Source: Lachnospiraceae bacterium C6A11
GTDB lineage: Bacteria; Bacillota; Clostridia; Lachnospirales; Lachnospiraceae
Assembly (NCBI GenBank): GCA_000702245.1
Contig: KL370879.1
Coordinates: 31,353 to 95,352 of the forward strand
DNA length: 64,000 bases
Reading direction: 5' to 3'
The stretch's first letter is position 1. Every line of letters starts with the position of its first letter. A program made the translations under genes and the position numbers. The notes below the pieces were generated by a model. The model did not search any database and was not told where the DNA came from. It was given only the letters and a program-made list of their open reading frames with translations. This document shows, in pieces, positions 34,729 to 43,658 of this stretch.

Positions 34729-36363
34729 TTACACTTCGTTCTTGGTGAGCTGACCCACTGTCTCAGACTCGATCATATCCTCACGGATGAAGGTGATAAG
34801 ATCATCTTCATTGATCTCTGCGTCATCACATATACGGGTTGCCTGTCTGTCTACGCAGCGCTCGAAATAGTTACGAACGAGACGGGCATTTGCGAAGTTA
34901 TCCGTCTTCTCAGTTGCAAGACCTCTAAGATAGGTCTCAGCAATGAATGCGGCATTGTCTGTAAGTCTGTAATCATTCTCCTTACACATGAGCTTAAAGA
35001 TTTCCATAAGCTCTGAGCTTGTGTAATCACAGAAATAGATGTACTTGTTGAAACGTGAACGAAGACCCGGGTTAGACTCGATAAACTCATGCATCCTGTC
35101 AGTATATCCGGCAACGATAACGATGAGGTCATCACGGTCATCCTCCATACGCTTCAGGAGTGTATCAACAGCCTCCTGACCATAGTCTCCTACGTCCTTA
35201 TAACTTGTAAGAGTATATGCCTCATCGATGAAAAGTATACCACCGACAGCCTTATCGATAACTGCTGTAGTCTTGATAGCAGTTCCACCAGGTGAGTGGT
35301 CTACAAGTCCGGAACGGTCAACCTCGACGAACTGTCCACGGCTTACAACTCCAAGCTGCTTGTAGATTCTGGCGATAAGACGAGCAACTGTTGTCTTACC
35401 TGTACCAGGGTTACCTGTAAATACAAGGTGGAATGACATCTCAGGACATCTGTAGCCCTTCATCTCTCTAAGCTTTCTAACCTTAATGATATTTACAAGG
35501 TGGAGAACGTCTTCCTTAACTGTATGAAGTCCGGTAAGATCCTTCAGCTTCTTGATGAGATCGTCAAGTGAAAGCTCTACATCATCAGAGAAACCGTCGT
35601 GTCTGTTAGCTCCTACCTTATTCTTACCACGCTTTGTGGAATCCTTCTCTTCCTCAGAAATAAAGTTAGCGTACTGTGAAACGTCATCCGCTCTCTTCTT
35701 AATAAGATTGTAACCCGAACTTGTGATGGTATCCCTAGAAACGAATTTGCCGGATACAGCATCGAATTCAGAAACAGTCTTGGTCTTCTCAGGTACTCTG
35801 GTCTTATCCTCGATAGGATTAACCTTTGGTGCCTGTGACTCTTCTCTCGGCTTAAGTCTTCTCTCCTTCATAACGCCCTCGGCGATGAGAGTATTGTAAA
35901 GGAACTGCATGTAATTTGAAAGCTTCTCGCGGATGTCCTTATTTACGTCATCATAGTTAAGGAAACCTTCACCAAGCTTACGGAAGCAGTCAACGACAAA
36001 CTTTGACTTTGAGATACTGAGTTCTGAACGATCTGTACTCTGCTGATCTACAGTGATAAAGAACACAAGTGATCTAGGCTGCATGGTCAGGAAATCCGGA
36101 TCATTGCACTTATTCTCAACAAACTCAATGAACTTGTCTTCTGAGATCACCATTCTGAGATTAACTCTGATAAACTCAACCTGATCGGCCAAATATGTAG
36201 ATTCCGGATCATAAAGATATCCTAAGAACATGAGCATATCATATCTGAGGAGATCCTTAAGTGGCATCTTAGCCTCTGCAGGGTAGATATCAGGTTTCTT
36301 ATTGATATCATCAGCGTATAAAATACATTCTGAAATTATACTTTTAAGATTCTTAATTTCCAT
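34729..36363 (-). CDS. SpoVK/CbbX-type AAA+ ATPase
   Basis: A 544-residue protein. The N-terminal about 270 residues are helical and not recognised. The C-terminal AAA+ domain has Walker A TGNPGTGKTT, Walker B GILFIDEAY, sensor IVIVAGYT and the arginine finger region LRSRFNKYI. This domain matches the CbbX/SpoVK clade, whose known members remodel protein complexes such as Rubisco or act in sporulation. Its target is unknown. The ATG at 36363 is used; an upstream in-frame ATG (36381) overlaps the region just past tpiA. It lies 20 bp after tpiA and may be co-transcribed with the glycolytic genes. Confidence 0.85.
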   Translation of the reverse strand: MEIKNLKSIISECILYADDINKKPDIYPAEAKMPLKDLLRYDMLMFLGYLYDPESTYLADQVEFIRVNLRMVISEDKFIEFVENKCNDPDFLTMQPRSLVFFITVDQQSTDRSELSISKSKFVVDCFRKLGEGFLNYDDVNKDIREKLSNYMQFLYNTLIAEGVMKERRLKPREESQAPKVNPIEDKTRVPEKTKTVSEFDAVSGKFVSRDTITSSGYNLIKKRADDVSQYANFISEEEKDSTKRGKNKVGANRHDGFSDDVELSLDDLIKKLKDLTGLHTVKEDVLHLVNIIKVRKLREMKGYRCPEMSFHLVFTGNPGTGKTTVARLIARIYKQLGVVSRGQFVEVDRSGLVDHSPGGTAIKTTAVIDKAVGGILFIDEAYTLTSYKDVGDYGQEAVDTLLKRMEDDRDDLIVIVAGYTDRMHEFIESNPGLRSRFNKYIYFCDYTSSELMEIFKLMCKENDYRLTDNAAFIAETYLRGLATEKTDNFANARLVRNYFERCVDRQATRICDDAEINEDDLITFIREDMIESETVGQLTKNEV

Positions 36364-36383
36364 TCGTACACACCCAATCAATC

Positions 36384-37130
36384 TTAGTAATTAACAATCT
36401 TTCCGAAGTCAGCCTTAAGTGAAGCACCACCAACAAGACCACCATCGATATCAGGCTGTGCGAAAAGCTCTGCTGCATTTCCTGCATTTACAGATCCGCC
36501 GTACTGGATACGTACAGCTTCAGCTGTTGCCTCATCATAGATCTCAGCGATGCAGTCACGGATGCCCTTGCAAACCTCTTCAGCCTGCTCTGTTGTAGCT
36601 GTCTTACCTGTACCGATAGCCCAGATTGGCTCATAAGCGATAACAAGATTCTTAACATCATCAGCAGCAACATCCTTAAGATCTGACTTGATCTGAAGTC
36701 TGATCCAATCCATGGTTACGCCCATCTCTCTCTGCTCAAGTGACTCACCGCAGCAAAGGATTGGTGTAAGTCCTGCTTCAATAGCCTTCTTAACCTTCTT
36801 ATTAAGTGTGCAGTCACACTCCTTGAAATAATCACGTCTCTCAGAGTGACCGATGATAACGTACTTAACGCCTGCATCTACAAGCATCTCTGCTGAGATC
36901 TCGCCTGTATAAGCACCCTTATCTTCAAAATACATATTCTCTGCACCAACCTGTACGTTAGTTCCCTTAACTGCCTCAACAACAGGAACGATATCGATAG
37001 CCGGTACACAATAAACTACATCTACTGCATCATTAACTACAAGATCCTTTAACTCTTCAACAAGCTTAACAGCCTGTGAAGGAGTCATGTTCATCTTCCA
37101 GTTACCTGCAATTATTTTCTTTCTTGCCAT
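36384..37130 (-). CDS. tpiA: Triose-phosphate isomerase
   Basis: A 248-residue TIM barrel interconverting dihydroxyacetone phosphate and glyceraldehyde 3-phosphate. Catalytic residues are visible: Asn and Lys in GNWKMN (10-15), His95 in IIGHSERR, and Glu in [11 protein letters not shown] (about 166). The phosphate-binding GGSV and GGLVGGASL segments are intact. It is downstream of pgk in the gap-pgk-tpiA order, with a hairpin-rich gap between. Confidence 0.98.
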   Translation of the reverse strand: MARKKIIAGNWKMNMTPSQAVKLVEELKDLVVNDAVDVVYCVPAIDIVPVVEAVKGTNVQVGAENMYFEDKGAYTGEISAEMLVDAGVKYVIIGHSERRDYFKECDCTLNKKVKKAIEAGLTPILCCGESLEQREMGVTMDWIRLQIKSDLKDVAADDVKNLVIAYEPIWAIGTGKTATTEQAEEVCKGIRDCIAEIYDEATAEAVRIQYGGSVNAGNAAELFAQPDIDGGLVGGASLKADFGKIVNY

Positions 37131-37173
37131 TATATTTACTCCTAAGAATTATTTTCCGCGATCCCTTTCAGTT

Positions 37174-37324
37174 CCGCTTTTGCGGTCCCATCCGAACGCT
37201 TCGCGTTCGTCTGATCAAAATATCGCTCAGTCGCCCGAAGAACAGGACGCTGTGCAGGAAGGCGTACAAAGACGTACGTCGACTGCGCAGCAACGCAGTT
37301 ATTCGGGATGAATCAGCGATATTT
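37174..37324 (-). repeat. Multi-hairpin intergenic element B
   Basis: The pgk-tpiA gap holds an outer stem AAATATCGCT / AGCGATATTT (37315-37324 with 37218-37227). Inside it lie a CCCGAA / TTCGGG stem and smaller palindromes such as CTGCG-N6-CGCAG. Two further hairpins lie nearer tpiA, CGAACGC-TTC-GCGTTCG (37193-37209) and CCGC-TTTT-GCGG (37174-37185). The outer arm overlaps the pgk stop codon. The style resembles element A at 11928-12002. Confidence 0.5.
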
Positions 37325-38534
37325 ACTTATCGTTAGCTGCTGCTACACCAGGAAGCTCCTTACCCTCAAGGAACTCAAGTGAAGCGCCACCGCCTGTAGA
37401 AATATGGCTCATCTTGTCACCAAAACCGAGCTGGTTACATGCTGCTGCAGAATCACCACCACCGATGATTGTTGTTGCATCTGTCTCTGCAAGAGCCTGA
37501 GCAACTGCGATTGTACCTGCTGCAAGAGTTGGGTTCTCAAATACACCCATAGGTCCGTTCCAAACAACTGTCTTAGCTGTCTTAGCTGCCTCTGCGAAGA
37601 GCGCTCTTGTCTTCTCACCAATATCAAGACCTTCCTTATTTGCAGGGATTGAATCTGAAGAAACTGTCTCAACTTCGATTGGTCCATCGATTGGATCAGG
37701 GAAACCATCAGCTACTACTGTATCAATAGGAAGAAGAAGCTTCTTGCCAAGCTTCTCAGCCTTCTCGATCATTTCCTTACAGTAATCGATCTTTGTATCA
37801 TCAACAAGTGAAAGTCCAACTTCCTTGCCCTGAGCCTTAAGGAATGTGTAAGCCATACCTCCACCGATGATAAGTGTATCACACTTCTCAAGAAGGTTAG
37901 AGATAACGTTAAGCTTATCAGCAACCTTAGCACCACCAAGGATAGCTACGAAAGGTCTAACAGGATTCTCAACTGCATTTCCGAGGAAGTCGATCTCCTT
38001 CTGCATAAGGTAACCAACAACTGCAGTATCAACGAACTGTGTAACACCAACATTTGAGCAGTGAGCTCTGTGAGCTGTACCAAATGCATCATTTACAAAT
38101 ACATCACAGATAGAAGCAAGATCCTTAGAGAAAGCCTCTCCGTTCTTTGTCTCTTCTGCTCTGAAACGTGTATTCTCAAGAAGGATAACGTCTCCGTCGT
38201 TCATAGCGTTAACTGCTTCAACAACATTTGGACCAACTACATCTGGGTTTGCTACAAACTTAACTTCCTGACCGAGAAGCTCTGAAAGACGAACTGCTAC
38301 AGGCGCAAGAGTCTTGGTCTGCTTATCCTCTTCTGTCTTAACCTTACCAAGGTGTGAGCAAAGGATGATCTTTCCGCCGTCAGCGATAAGCTTCTTGATT
38401 GTTGGAAGAGCTGCTACAAGTCTGTTTTCGTCTGTGATGACACCGTTCTTAAGAGGAACGTTAAAATCACATCTGACAAGGACTCTCTGGCCCTTAACAT
38501 TGATATCATCAACTGATTTCTTATTAAGTGACAT
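37323..38534 (-). CDS. pgk: Phosphoglycerate kinase
   Basis: A 403-residue glycolytic kinase making ATP from 1,3-bisphosphoglycerate. Signature segments are [11 protein letters not shown] near residue 20, LCSHLGK, the [10 protein letters not shown] hinge and the C-terminal ATP-binding GGGDSAAA and STGGGASLE. Length is normal. AAAGGAG precedes the ATG. It lies between gap and tpiA. Confidence 0.98.
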   Translation of the reverse strand: MSLNKKSVDDINVKGQRVLVRCDFNVPLKNGVITDENRLVAALPTIKKLIADGGKIILCSHLGKVKTEEDKQTKTLAPVAVRLSELLGQEVKFVANPDVVGPNVVEAVNAMNDGDVILLENTRFRAEETKNGEAFSKDLASICDVFVNDAFGTAHRAHCSNVGVTQFVDTAVVGYLMQKEIDFLGNAVENPVRPFVAILGGAKVADKLNVISNLLEKCDTLIIGGGMAYTFLKAQGKEVGLSLVDDTKIDYCKEMIEKAEKLGKKLLLPIDTVVADGFPDPIDGPIEVETVSSDSIPANKEGLDIGEKTRALFAEAAKTAKTVVWNGPMGVFENPTLAAGTIAVAQALAETDATTIIGGGDSAAACNQLGFGDKMSHISTGGGASLEFLEGKELPGVAAANDK

Positions 38535-38610
38535 GTTTATATCTCCTTTTGTTTATTAACCTCCCGCAGGCGCTTCCGCTCTGGGGAAATAGCTTTCGTT
38601 CTTAAAAAAA

Positions 38611-38639
38611 TCGGGTCCGGTCACGAAAACCGGACCCGA
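38611..38639 (-). terminator. Terminator of gap
   Basis: An 11-bp perfect stem TCGGGTCCGGT / ACCGGACCCGA with a 7-nt loop followed by seven T on the minus strand. It lies between gap and pgk, so pgk expression needs read-through or its own promoter. Confidence 0.85.
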
Positions 38640-38703
38640 ATAAGGTCTACGGAGTCTGGGATAAACCCGACTTAGTCCAATGACCGCTATTTATCAAACT
38701 AAA

Positions 38704-39741
38704 TTAGTTTAACTCAGCGAAATACTTGATTGTTCTAACCATCTGGCTTGTGTATGAATTCTCGTTATCATACCAAGAAACAACCTGTACCTCGAAAAGG
38801 TCATCAGCAATCTTAGATACCATTGTCTGTGTAGCATCAAAGAGTGAACCAAATCTCATACCGATAACATCTGAAGAAACGATAGGATCCTCATTATAAC
38901 CGAATGACTCTGAAGATGCAGCCTTCATTGCAGCGTTGATGCCATCAACTGTAACATCAGCAGCCTTAACTACAGCTGTAAGGATTGTTGTAGATCCTGT
39001 TGGAACTGGAACTCTCTGTGCAGATCCGATGAGCTTTCCGTTGAGCTCAGGGATAACAAGACCGATTGCCTTTGCAGCACCTGTAGAGTTTGGAACGATA
39101 TTTGCAGCACCTGCACGAGCTCTTCTAAGGTCACCCTTTCTGTGTGGTCCGTCAAGGATCATCTGGTCACCTGTGTAAGCATGAATTGTGCTCATGATAC
39201 CACTCTGGATTGGTGCATAATCGTTAAGTGCCTTAGCCATAGGTGCAAGGCAGTTTGTTGTACATGAAGCAGCAGAGATGATCTGATCATCTGCTGTAAG
39301 TGTATTCTCGTTAACTGAGTAAACAATTGTCTTAAGGTCATTGCCTGCTGGAGCAGAGATAACAACCTTCTTAGCACCTGCATTGATATGAGCCTGTGAC
39401 TTATCCTTTGAGCAGTAGAAACCTGTACACTCAAGAACTACATCAACATTAAGCTCTCCCCATGGGCAGTTGTTTGCATCTGCTTCCTTGTAGATCTTTA
39501 ATGTCTTTCCGTCAACTGTGATCGTATTAGCCTCATCATCAGCTGTTACTGTATGAAGGTTCTGACCGATAACACCTGCGTATCCGCCCTGAGCTGTATC
39601 ATACTTAAGAAGATGAGCGAGCATAGAAGGCTTTGTAAGATCGTTGATTGCAACTACCTCATATCCCTCTGCGTCAAACATCTGTCTGAAAGCAAGACGT
39701 CCTATACGACCAAATCCATTGATTGCTACTTTTACTGCCAT
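38704..39741 (-). CDS. gap: Glyceraldehyde-3-phosphate dehydrogenase
   Basis: A 345-residue NAD-dependent GAPDH. The Rossmann start is [17 protein letters not shown], and the catalytic Cys160 is in [12 protein letters not shown] with the partner His in the following barrel segment ([10 protein letters not shown]). The C-terminal SWYDNE is typical. AGGAGG precedes the ATG. It has its own promoter (39818-39846) and a strong terminator. Confidence 0.98.
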   Translation of the reverse strand: MAVKVAINGFGRIGRLAFRQMFDAEGYEVVAINDLTKPSMLAHLLKYDTAQGGYAGVIGQNLHTVTADDEANTITVDGKTLKIYKEADANNCPWGELNVDVVLECTGFYCSKDKSQAHINAGAKKVVISAPAGNDLKTIVYSVNENTLTADDQIISAASCTTNCLAPMAKALNDYAPIQSGIMSTIHAYTGDQMILDGPHRKGDLRRARAGAANIVPNSTGAAKAIGLVIPELNGKLIGSAQRVPVPTGSTTILTAVVKAADVTVDGINAAMKAASSESFGYNEDPIVSSDVIGMRFGSLFDATQTMVSKIADDLFEVQVVSWYDNENSYTSQMVRTIKYFAELN

Positions 39742-39817
39742 GTTTTTAAATCCTCCTAGATTTATAATTATTATACTGCAAATACGCAGTAGTTACTCGT
39801 GATAAACTCACAGAAAT

Positions 39818-39846
39818 ATAATAACCTCTAAGGTATTAAATTTCAA
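39818..39846 (-). promoter_or_regulatory. Promoter of gap
   Basis: TTGAAA (39841-39846) and TATTAT (39818-39823) with a 17-bp spacer on the minus strand. An ACTGC-GTATTT-GCAGT hairpin lies in the leader ahead of the RBS. Confidence 0.7.
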
Positions 39847-39854
39847 GAGCAATT

Positions 39855-41171
39855 TCAGCCTAATTTTTCGAACCTGTAAAGCTGCTTGATATAAGGGTAT
39901 TTTTCATGATCAACCTCGCTGATAAACATGTCATAAGGCCTGCAATACAGCTGAAAATCGTCATAAAGCGCCTGATATATCATTACCTTCTCCCTGGTCT
40001 CGGAATGGATGGCTATACCAATTATCTGATAGAGATACCTGTTTGCCGCGTAATCCTCAGGCTCAAGTGTCTCTCTCTTGAAATGCTGGACGATGTCTCC
40101 CGGTCTGAAGTCCCTGCCCGGATCATATTCCTCGGAATAATCATATCCGTCATCATCAAACTCATCGTATCCGTCAGGTTCCTCTACATCGGAAATATCT
40201 TCCTGCAGAGGCTCTTCCTCTTCCACTGCCTGCTCTTCTGCCGATTCCATCACTTCTTCCTGCCGCAGCGCCTCTTCGGCTGCAGCCTGCTGTGCTATGG
40301 CACGCCTTCCTTCGATGGTAAGATCAAACAGAGCATCGTGGAAAATGGTATAGTTTGTAGTCTCAAATTCTCTGCAGAATATTGCGAACTCGATTATGTC
40401 GAAGTATTTGATAAACTCTCCGACTGCTGTGCGATAAGCACTTGCAACAACTGCAGGTGAATTCCTGAAGGCTCCGCATCCGAAAGCTCCAAGAACAAGT
40501 GTCTTAACCTTATTTGCAGCTGCGATGTACAAGATATGCCTTGCCCTCTTCAGGTGAATCTGATAAAGCTCCTCATCGCTAATACTTAAAGGCACGCCGG
40601 TTTCCGGATTGTGGTTATTGTACGGCCTGCTGTTAAGATTTGGTGCCGCGCAACTGATCACATCAACTGTGCACCATTTATTTTTCGGAAGTCTCTCCGG
40701 ACAGTCATCATCGGTTTTACAGATGATTATCTCCGGCGAATATATGCAGGCATCTGTATGCCTTGCGTCAGCCATTGCTCTGTTCTGATTATAGAACTGC
40801 TCCCAAAGCCAGCCCTGATCCAGTGTCGGATACAGGTTAGAACATCTGCATAGAGCCTCCTCCTGTGCCGATGAGCCGTTCTTAACACCTCCGCCCGGCT
40901 GGATAGCCGAAGCAAAGTTAAGAACCGCTGTCTTTTTATTAGGGTATTCCGCAACCAGAGCGCAAGCTGCTTCAAAGCTTCTCTTCCGGCTGATTCTTAT
41001 TTCTGCATCCTGTTTATCGTCCGCAGGCATCTCTACAAAAGGATACTCCTCCGCGCCGTAAAGCCGCGTTCTGTCCATACTGCTCCTTGTTTCCGCAAGA
41101 AGTGTCTTATCCTGCGAATAAAACTCCACAGTATCCTTGAAGATTCCTGCATTTATAATCCTCTGATCCAT
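39855..41171 (-). CDS. Bacterial-type poly(ADP-ribose) glycohydrolase domain fused to a DUF1653 domain
   Basis: A 438-residue two-domain protein. Residues about 10-285 are a TIGR02452/DUF2263 macrodomain-fold PARG. The ADP-ribose signature is at 81-105: NFAS, then PGGG (92-95), then QEE (103-105) with the catalytic Glu pair. It should remove ADP-ribose from proteins or metabolites. An acidic Glu/Asp-rich linker (about 290-360) follows. Residues about 362-432 ([41 protein letters not shown]) match the small DUF1653 domain. The two are usually separate proteins. A gene of unknown function ends 8 bp upstream. Confidence 0.83.
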   Translation of the reverse strand: MDQRIINAGIFKDTVEFYSQDKTLLAETRSSMDRTRLYGAEEYPFVEMPADDKQDAEIRISRKRSFEAACALVAEYPNKKTAVLNFASAIQPGGGVKNGSSAQEEALCRCSNLYPTLDQGWLWEQFYNQNRAMADARHTDACIYSPEIIICKTDDDCPERLPKNKWCTVDVISCAAPNLNSRPYNNHNPETGVPLSISDEELYQIHLKRARHILYIAAANKVKTLVLGAFGCGAFRNSPAVVASAYRTAVGEFIKYFDIIEFAIFCREFETTNYTIFHDALFDLTIEGRRAIAQQAAAEEALRQEEVMESAEEQAVEEEEPLQEDISDVEEPDGYDEFDDDGYDYSEEYDPGRDFRPGDIVQHFKRETLEPEDYAANRYLYQIIGIAIHSETREKVMIYQALYDDFQLYCRPYDMFISEVDHEKYPYIKQLYRFEKLG

Positions 41172-41179
41172 AAGTCTCC

Positions 41180-41512
41180 TTAAGCAAGTACTTTTTTCTT
41201 AAGATACATCAGACATTCACTGATGCCGTCAAGGGCAACTTCAAGCTTCATAGCTATAAATGCACTATGCATCTTTCCGTTCGGATAAAACTCTTTATTT
41301 ATTCTGTCAAGTTCGTCTATAGATGCTCCCGTTTCATCCTGATTGAGTCTGGCAAGTTCATATCCAAACTCGATTATTGAGCTGTAAAGGTCATGAAATT
41401 CAACGAAAGCCTGTTCATTTCTTTGAATGATGCTGTAATAATACTTAAGTCCCTCAATATAACCTCTTCTAATTGATGGCAGATCGTCAAATTTCACAAT
41501 TTCGTTTGCCAT
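41180..41512 (-). CDS. Hypothetical protein upstream of the PARG fusion
   Basis: A 110-residue soluble, mainly helical protein with no recognised domain. It is rich in aromatic residues and charged surface ([34 protein letters not shown]). The ATG at 41512 is chosen because GGGGTGA precedes it; an ATG at 41521 lies within that RBS context. It ends 8 bp before the PARG-DUF1653 gene, so the pair is one transcript and the products may work together. Confidence 0.65.
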   Translation of the reverse strand: MANEIVKFDDLPSIRRGYIEGLKYYYSIIQRNEQAFVEFHDLYSSIIEFGYELARLNQDETGASIDELDRINKEFYPNGKMHSAFIAMKLEVALDGISECLMYLKKKVLA

Positions 41513-41597
41513 TGGAATCACCCCATTTCATATAATATTTACTTCCGAATCACCTTCGGTATATGCCATTATTTTATCAATTTTTCAGCAAAAAAAC

Positions 41598-41635
41598 AAG
41601 TGTGAGCAATACGAATTTACGCATTGTTCACACTT
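41598..41635 (-). terminator. Terminator after the barstar gene
   Basis: On the minus strand AAGTGTGAACAAT pairs with ATTGCTCACACTT (one mismatch) and TTGTTTTTTT follows. It ends the ABC/two-component/barnase/barstar unit. Confidence 0.75.
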
Positions 41636-41669
41636 TATTTATGAGTTCTTAAGGTATTGTCAGTGCTGC

Positions 41670-42077
41670 TTATTCGGCAGTGAAAAATATGATGTTTTCA
41701 TTCTCCTCCGCAACATCAGTACACATCATAAGAAACCGTTCTACATAGGCTTTCACACTGTCCTCCGCCTCGTCAGAGCCCTTTATTATAACAACTGTTT
41801 TCTCGGAAATATCGGTTAGGCAGTCATGCAGTGCATCAAGATTATTTCCGTAATATTGAGGCAGTCCAAATACATCTCTGACTCTTCTGTGAAATTCTTC
41901 TCTGGATGCGACTCCGGTAAGATCAAGGACAAGAGATTTTGCATCTACCTTTTCATTCTTTCCGCCTTCATATAATTCATCCGATACATGTTCAGTGACA
42001 TTATCATATATCAATTCTTCTGTACCATCATTAAAGGAATCACTATTATAATTATTGTTATCAAATATATTATCCAT
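41670..42077 (-). CDS. Barstar family ribonuclease inhibitor
   Basis: A 135-residue protein with an Asn/Asp-rich N-terminal extension (about 40 residues) and a barstar domain (about 45-135). The inhibitor loop YYGNNLDALHDCLTD carries the tyrosine and both aspartates equivalent to barstar Tyr29, Asp35 and Asp39; barstar Trp38 is His here. It would bind and block the barnase encoded directly upstream, protecting the producer. The ATG at 42077 has GGAGG 6 bp upstream; TTG at 42083 is the frame opening but lies inside that spacer. Confidence 0.88.
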   Translation of the reverse strand: MDNIFDNNNYNSDSFNDGTEELIYDNVTEHVSDELYEGGKNEKVDAKSLVLDLTGVASREEFHRRVRDVFGLPQYYGNNLDALHDCLTDISEKTVVIIKGSDEAEDSVKAYVERFLMMCTDVAEENENIIFFTAE

Positions 42078-42159
42078 GTTCAACCTCCGGGTGACCGACA
42101 GCTTGGTTCACGGCTGACGATCAGACGCAAATACTTGTTATTTTCAAATCAGCCGCCAG

Positions 42160-42870
42160 CTACTCCTCATCATACAACAGAGTAAACGTCTCATAATGAT
42201 CGTCTGTATAGTATATTCTTCCGTCATCAGAATATATCAAACGCTTTGCACCCCTGTTCTTCTTACCGAGAGTATCAATATCGCACTCGTGATATTTTCC
42301 CGCAGGGAGGAGTCCTTCATAGTTTCCAAACTTATCTCCACCGATGCATTTGCCCGGCGCGTATTTCTCGAGTGAACCACCTGACCACCCAAGATTCTGT
42401 GCTTCCTTCTTGGTAATAAAGTTCTGCGGAAGCTCCCCGTAAAGATGCAAATACAACGCAACGTCTTCTTTGGAAGTGTACGAACCGTCTCTATCAAGCT
42501 GTTCCTGAGCTTCAGTCGTGGCTTCTGTTGTATCTTCAGTCGGCTTTACAGCCTCGGAGACAGTTGTTGTTTCTGTCGTCTTTTCTGTTGTTTTTTCCTC
42601 AGTTGAATCCACAGAAGTTACTTCATCCGTCAGCTTCTCGGTGTCCGCCTCAGTCGTACCGGTAGTCTTTGTTTCAGTCGTTTCTGCAGTAGCCACCTCG
42701 GTCGTACCTGCGGTCGTTGCTTCTGTTGTAATCACCGTTACAGTTTCAACATTTGAAGCATCCTTCTTTTTCTTCTTACCGCACCCAGTCAGTGCCAGCC
42801 CCATCGCAAGTATAAAAAACAAGCTGAGTATTTGTAATAATATTAATCTGTTATTTTTCTTAACTTCCAT
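42160..42870 (-). CDS. Lipoprotein-anchored barnase-family ribonuclease
   Basis: A 236-residue secreted RNase. A signal peptide ends in a lipobox LTGC (Cys30), then a Lys-rich patch and a Thr/Glu/Val-rich linker (about 40-120). The C-terminal about 105 residues match barnase from Bacillus. Residues equivalent to barnase Lys27 (FITKKEAQ), Glu73 (Glu195, YHECDID), Arg83 (Arg206), Arg87 (Arg210) and His102 (His225, DDHYETF) are all present, so activity is expected. The barstar gene follows 82 bp downstream. The Cys would tether the enzyme outside the membrane. The gene lies behind a response regulator and may share its operon. Confidence 0.9.
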   Translation of the reverse strand: MEVKKNNRLILLQILSLFFILAMGLALTGCGKKKKKDASNVETVTVITTEATTAGTTEVATAETTETKTTGTTEADTEKLTDEVTSVDSTEEKTTEKTTETTTVSEAVKPTEDTTEATTEAQEQLDRDGSYTSKEDVALYLHLYGELPQNFITKKEAQNLGWSGGSLEKYAPGKCIGGDKFGNYEGLLPAGKYHECDIDTLGKKNRGAKRLIYSDDGRIYYTDDHYETFTLLYDEE

Positions 42871-42899
42871 ATCATTATTTTCCTTACATTTATTACGCA

Positions 42900-42959
42900 G
42901 GTATAGGTTATGCCTGCGAAAGCGTATTTTGCAACAACTGAGCAGGCATATCCAATACC
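42900..42959 (+). repeat. Conserved-loop hairpin element, copy 4 (reverse orientation)
   Basis: On the plus strand GGTATAGGTTATGCCTGC pairs with GCAGGCATATCCAATACC (two mismatches). The loop is GAAAGCGTATTTT + GCA + ACAACTGA. It lies 15 nt past the response-regulator stop and 29 nt before the barnase start, but the conserved loop faces against those genes. Confidence 0.8.
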
Positions 42960-42974
42960 GTCATAGCCGAAGCA

Positions 42975-43598
42975 TCACTGCATATTCTTATAGTAGAATA
43001 TTGCGAGATTCGTTCTGTCCCTCAGATCCAGCTTCCGGAGAATATTACTGAGATAATTCCTAACCGTTCCCTCCGACAGGAAAAGCTTGTCCGCAATCTC
43101 CTTATTGGAAAGTCCGTTCGCAACCTCAATTATTATCTCCTTCTCCTGCTGAGTTATATCGTAGCTCTCAAAATCAAATCTGTTCTTTTTACCGAGCATA
43201 TCAGGCAGCTTGTCCGTAATATCATTTCCAAACACACTCTGACCGTTAAATACAGTTTTCACCGCCGGAATGATGCTGTCGAAATCCTGCTTTATAATAT
43301 ATCCTCTTGCCCCGATAGAAATAGCCTTCACGATGTATTCATCATCGTTGAAGGTCGTGAGATAAAGTATCCTCGCATCATTATACTTTCCTATTATTTC
43401 GGAGCCCGCCTCAAGTCCGGTCATCCCTGCCATTCTGATATCCATCAGAAGCACGTCCGGCATAAACTCATCATAGAGCCTTATCGCATCTTCACCGCTG
43501 TTTCCTGTTGCCACAACTTCTATTTCACCGTCTGATGAAAGGATAGTCCTGAGACTCATTGCCACAAGATTATCATCATCTACGATCAGAACCTTCAT
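42975..43598 (-). CDS. NarL/LuxR-family response regulator
   Basis: A 207-residue two-component regulator. The receiver domain has the acidic pair VDDD (7-9) and phospho-acceptor Asp53 in VLLMDIRM, with Thr and Lys in LYLTTFND and GYIIKQ. The C-terminal LuxR HTH (about 145-200) includes QEKEIIIEVANGLSNKEIADKLFLSEGTV, split over its helices. It is the partner of the histidine kinase directly upstream and should control this ABC operon. The ATG at 43598 is preferred to the GTG one codon earlier. Confidence 0.93.
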   Translation of the reverse strand: MKVLIVDDDNLVAMSLRTILSSDGEIEVVATGNSGEDAIRLYDEFMPDVLLMDIRMAGMTGLEAGSEIIGKYNDARILYLTTFNDDEYIVKAISIGARGYIIKQDFDSIIPAVKTVFNGQSVFGNDITDKLPDMLGKKNRFDFESYDITQQEKEIIIEVANGLSNKEIADKLFLSEGTVRNYLSNILRKLDLRDRTNLAIFYYKNMQ

Positions 43599-43658
43599 CA
43601 CCTTAGCCCACCTTTTCCATTTATTATATATCCATCAGCATATCGATATTTTTCCTAC

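Noticed and set aside
42518..43051. Plus-strand open frame of 177 codons rich in Val and Ser across the barnase linker
   Set aside because: It is the antisense of the Thr/Glu-rich barnase linker and the hairpin region, has no RBS, and its composition mirrors the codon bias of the real gene.
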